Shown: piece by piece, positions 5,617 to 7,929 of the stretch | How positions within the stretch are numbered: position 1 is the stretch's first letter | How the letters are laid out: each line of letters opens with the position of its first letter | From: Lachnospiraceae bacterium | Lineage (GTDB): Bacteria > Bacillota_A > Clostridia > Lachnospirales > Lachnospiraceae | Direction of reading: 5' to 3' | Length of the DNA stretch: 7,929 nucleotides | Assembly: GCA_017626435.1 (NCBI GenBank) | Contig: JAGAIR010000024.1 | Coordinates: 1-7,929 of the forward strand | Translations under genes and position numbers: made by a program | The notes under the pieces: model-generated | Told to the model about the DNA's origin: nothing | The model's input: the letters and a program-made list of their open reading frames with translations, nothing else | The model's database searches: none

Positions 5617-6407
5617 TGGGATATTATTTTAAAACAGAGCAGATGAGTGTAGGCTATCAGGGAAAACCATTGATTCATGATATAGAGATTGGCCTTCATA
5701 AAGGAGAAATATTGACCCTGATTGGTCCAAACGGAGCAGGTAAATCAACGATATTAAAGAGCATTGCAAAGCAACTGAAGCTCATTCATGGAGTAGTGTA
5801 TCTGGATAAAGAAGAATTGAATCATATGTCCGGTTTGGAGCTTTCACAAAAAATGGCTGTTGTCTTTACAGAAAAAATAAAGACAGAGTTGATGACCTGT
5901 GAAGATGTGGTTAGCACAGGCAGGTATCCTTATACCGGACACTTTGGAATCTTATCCAAAGAAGACCATGATGCTGTTAGGGAAGCAATGGAGTTAGTCC
6001 ATGTGACAGAAATCAGGCATCAGGATTTCACCAAAATCAGTGATGGACAAAGGCAGCGAGTCATGCTTGCCAGAGCAATCTGTCAGGAACCGGAGATTAT
6101 TATTCTGGATGAACCTACGTCATTTTTGGATGTGAAATATAAGCTGGAGTTCATATCAGTGTTACAGGAATTACAGATAAAAAAAGGTTTAACAGTAATT
6201 ATGTCGCTTCATGAGTTAGAACTTGCTAAGATTGTCTCAGATAAAATACTGTGCATAAAGGAAGGGTATGTAGAACGATGTGGGACACCCGAAGAGATTT
6301 TTGAGTCTGATTTTATAAAGCGTCTTTTTCATATAAATGAAGACTGTTTTGAAGGAAATGAAAAATTACTAGCCTATATCGGAAGGTTAGGAAGATACGA
6401 GGAATAA
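5616..6407 (+). CDS. ABC importer ATPase (FecE/BtuD-like)
   Basis: This 263-residue cytoplasmic ATPase powers the importer. Motifs in order are Walker A GPNGAGKST (37-45), the ABC signature ISDGQRQR (141-148, SDGQ where SGGQ is usual), Walker B IIILDEP (161-167) with catalytic E166, the D-loop SFLD (169-172) and the switch H199 in MSLHE. TGRYPYTG (101-108) is typical of the iron-chelate/B12 group. One oddity is that the Q-loop glutamine expected near residue 85 is replaced: the stretch reads VVFTEK (82-87), giving Thr-Glu. All other catalytic motifs are intact, so I expect an active enzyme. The ATG overlaps the permease stop by one base (TAATG), with AGAGAGGG at 5601-5608 as ribosome binding site, which indicates translational coupling. 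Confidence 0.95.
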   Translation: MGYYFKTEQMSVGYQGKPLIHDIEIGLHKGEILTLIGPNGAGKSTILKSIAKQLKLIHGVVYLDKEELNHMSGLELSQKMAVVFTEKIKTELMTCEDVVSTGRYPYTGHFGILSKEDHDAVREAMELVHVTEIRHQDFTKISDGQRQRVMLARAICQEPEIIILDEPTSFLDVKYKLEFISVLQELQIKKGLTVIMSLHELELAKIVSDKILCIKEGYVERCGTPEEIFESDFIKRLFHINEDCFEGNEKLLAYIGRLGRYEE

Positions 6408-6410
6408 TAT

Positions 6411-7919
6411 ATGGCAAAAGTCATTATGATTCAGGGAACGATGTCAGGTGCAGGAAAGAGTTTTCTTGTGGCAGGACTTTGCAGAATTATGAAGCAGGAC
6501 GGATACAGGGTGGCTCCGTTTAAATCGCAGAATATGGCACTTAATTCCTTCATTACGGAAGAAGGGTTGGAGATGGGCAGGGCACAGGTCATGCAGGCAG
6601 AAGCAGCCGGCATAAAACCTATGGTCTGTATGAACCCCATTTTGTTAAAACCGACCAATCATACAGGTTCGCAGGTAATTGTAAACGGAGAAGTACTCAG
6701 GGATATGAGTGCAAGGGAGTATTTTGCATATAAAAAACAGCTTATCCCGGATATTAAGAAAGCTTTTCGAAAACTGGAAGAGTATGCAGATATTATTGTG
6801 ATAGAAGGTGCGGGAAGTCCGGCAGAAATTAATCTGAGAGAAAATGATATTGTCAACATGGGCATGGCGGAAATGGTTGATGCATCGGTATTATTGGTAG
6901 GTGATATTGACAGAGGTGGCGTGTTTGCACAGCTTTTGGGAACACTCATGTTACTTTCCGGGGAAGAAAAGAAAAGAGTAAAGGGCCTTATTATCAATAA
7001 ATTCAGGGGAGATAAGACAATACTTGATCCGGGTATTGTAATGCTGGAGGAGAAGGGACAAGTTCCCGTAGCCGGTGTGGTTCCTTACATGGAGTTGGCA
7101 TTGGAGGACGAGGACAGTCTGACAGAACGCTTTGACAAAAAGGAAGAAAGCTGCATTGACATTGCAGTCATCCGTTATCCGAGGATCTCAAATTTTACAG
7201 ATTTCAATATATTTGAACAGATGAAGGAAGTATCTGTACGCTATGTAACTTCTGTATCAGAGCTTCATCAACCGGATATGGTCATATTGCCCGGAAGTAA
7301 GAATACAATGGGTGATTTAAAGTGGATGCGTCAGAACGGGCTTGAGGCAGCGGTAAAAAAAATCGCAGAAGAGACTCCTGTTTTTGGAATATGTGGTGGT
7401 TATCAGATGCTTGGAGAACAGATTGCTGATCCGTCAGGAGTCGAAGGGGGAGGTGCTCTGAGAGGGATGGAACTGCTTCCGGTTGTCACAGAACTGGGAG
7501 AAGAAAAGGTTCGATGTCAAATGGAAGGTAAGCTTCCTAAATTAGAGGGGGTTTTTGCTGGTCTTTCCGGACTTGAATATCTGGGATATGAAATTCATAT
7601 GGGAAAAACAGATTTTTCAGAGAGTGGAAAAGAGATTGAAATTAGAAATGATGCTTTGCATGAGAAAAAGATTATTATATCCGGCAGAAACAAAAATGTG
7701 TACGGAACTTATGTGCATGGAATTTTTGATAAGGGTTGTATTGCTACGGCAGTAGTGCAGGCTTTGGCCAGGAAGAAAGGGATTTGGATTGAAGAAGGAG
7801 CTTTTGAAGATTATCGGAGCTTCAAAGAAAAGCAATATGATAAATTGGCAGATACACTAAGGGAGTATCTGAATATGGAGGAAATCTATGGAATGCTTAG
7901 AGAAGCCCGTTTGGAATAG
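6411..7919 (+). CDS. cobQ: Cobyric acid synthase (CobQ/CbiP)
   Basis: The 502-residue enzyme is complete and of normal length (about 480-510). It uses glutamine and ATP to amidate the b, d, e and g carboxylates of adenosylcobyrinic acid a,c-diamide, giving adenosylcobyric acid in the cytoplasm. The N-terminal dethiobiotin-synthetase-like ATPase domain (about 1-235) starts with the P-loop [10 protein letters not shown] (8-17), followed by [10 protein letters not shown] (37-46), [12 protein letters not shown] (131-142) and [12 protein letters not shown] (163-174). The C-terminal class I glutamine amidotransferase domain (about 250-450) has [11 protein letters not shown] (293-303), the nucleophile C328 in [11 protein letters not shown] and H436 in [10 protein letters not shown]. 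It starts three bases after the ATPase stop, with GAGGAA (6399-6404) as ribosome binding site. It acts late in the pathway, so other cobalamin genes are expected elsewhere, possibly just downstream of the window. Confidence 0.97.
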   Translation: MAKVIMIQGTMSGAGKSFLVAGLCRIMKQDGYRVAPFKSQNMALNSFITEEGLEMGRAQVMQAEAAGIKPMVCMNPILLKPTNHTGSQVIVNGEVLRDMSAREYFAYKKQLIPDIKKAFRKLEEYADIIVIEGAGSPAEINLRENDIVNMGMAEMVDASVLLVGDIDRGGVFAQLLGTLMLLSGEEKKRVKGLIINKFRGDKTILDPGIVMLEEKGQVPVAGVVPYMELALEDEDSLTERFDKKEESCIDIAVIRYPRISNFTDFNIFEQMKEVSVRYVTSVSELHQPDMVILPGSKNTMGDLKWMRQNGLEAAVKKIAEETPVFGICGGYQMLGEQIADPSGVEGGGALRGMELLPVVTELGEEKVRCQMEGKLPKLEGVFAGLSGLEYLGYEIHMGKTDFSESGKEIEIRNDALHEKKIIISGRNKNVYGTYVHGIFDKGCIATAVVQALARKKGIWIEEGAFEDYRSFKEKQYDKLADTLREYLNMEEIYGMLREARLE

Positions 7920-7929
7920 ATACACAAGA

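Noticed and set aside
1..7929. CRISPR array, tRNA, rRNA, insertion sequence or phage attachment site
   Set aside because: No regular repeat-spacer pattern, no cloverleaf, no transposase and no terminal inverted repeats were seen on either strand.

Overview
The window reads as part of a chromosome from an anaerobic, low-to-moderate GC Gram-positive bacterium, most likely a gut Lachnospiraceae (Clostridia). The basis is the purine-rich Shine-Dalgarno (SD) sites, the A/T-leaning codon use, the three lipoproteins carrying signal peptidase II signals, and the style of the protein sequences. The assignment to family level is inference. All genes I support lie on the + strand.

Region 1 (1-709) holds the 3' end of a small histidine-containing membrane protein (DUF4405/cytochrome b-like). 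After it comes a gene with its own predicted promoter for a 105-residue protein carrying one homing-endonuclease-associated (HNH_repeat) motif. Neither has an obvious link to the rest of the window.

Region 2 (710-1207) is a leader of about 500 nt without a gene of its own. It carries a good extended -10 promoter, a clear cobalamin riboswitch ending in a near-consensus B12 box, a spacer with possible alternative pairings, and a strong intrinsic terminator. The layout indicates transcription attenuation: high cobalamin should stop transcription before the operon.

Region 3 (1208-7919) is a tight six-gene operon. It encodes a lipoprotein form of the sirohydrochlorin cobaltochelatase CbiK, a second lipoprotein with two beta-rich domains of unknown function, and a complete FecCD/BtuCDF-type ABC importer (lipoprotein binding protein, permease, ATPase). 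The last gene is full-length cobyric acid synthase (CobQ/CbiP). Gaps are 0-22 nt, with one 1-nt overlap.

Together the genes look like a cobalamin-repressed unit for corrinoid production or acquisition. The notable point is that the chelatase carries a secretion and lipidation signal and sits beside a second lipoprotein and an importer. This suggests that a metal-tetrapyrrole step occurs outside the membrane and that the product is imported, then amidated by CobQ after further cytoplasmic steps. The transported molecule cannot be read from the sequence.
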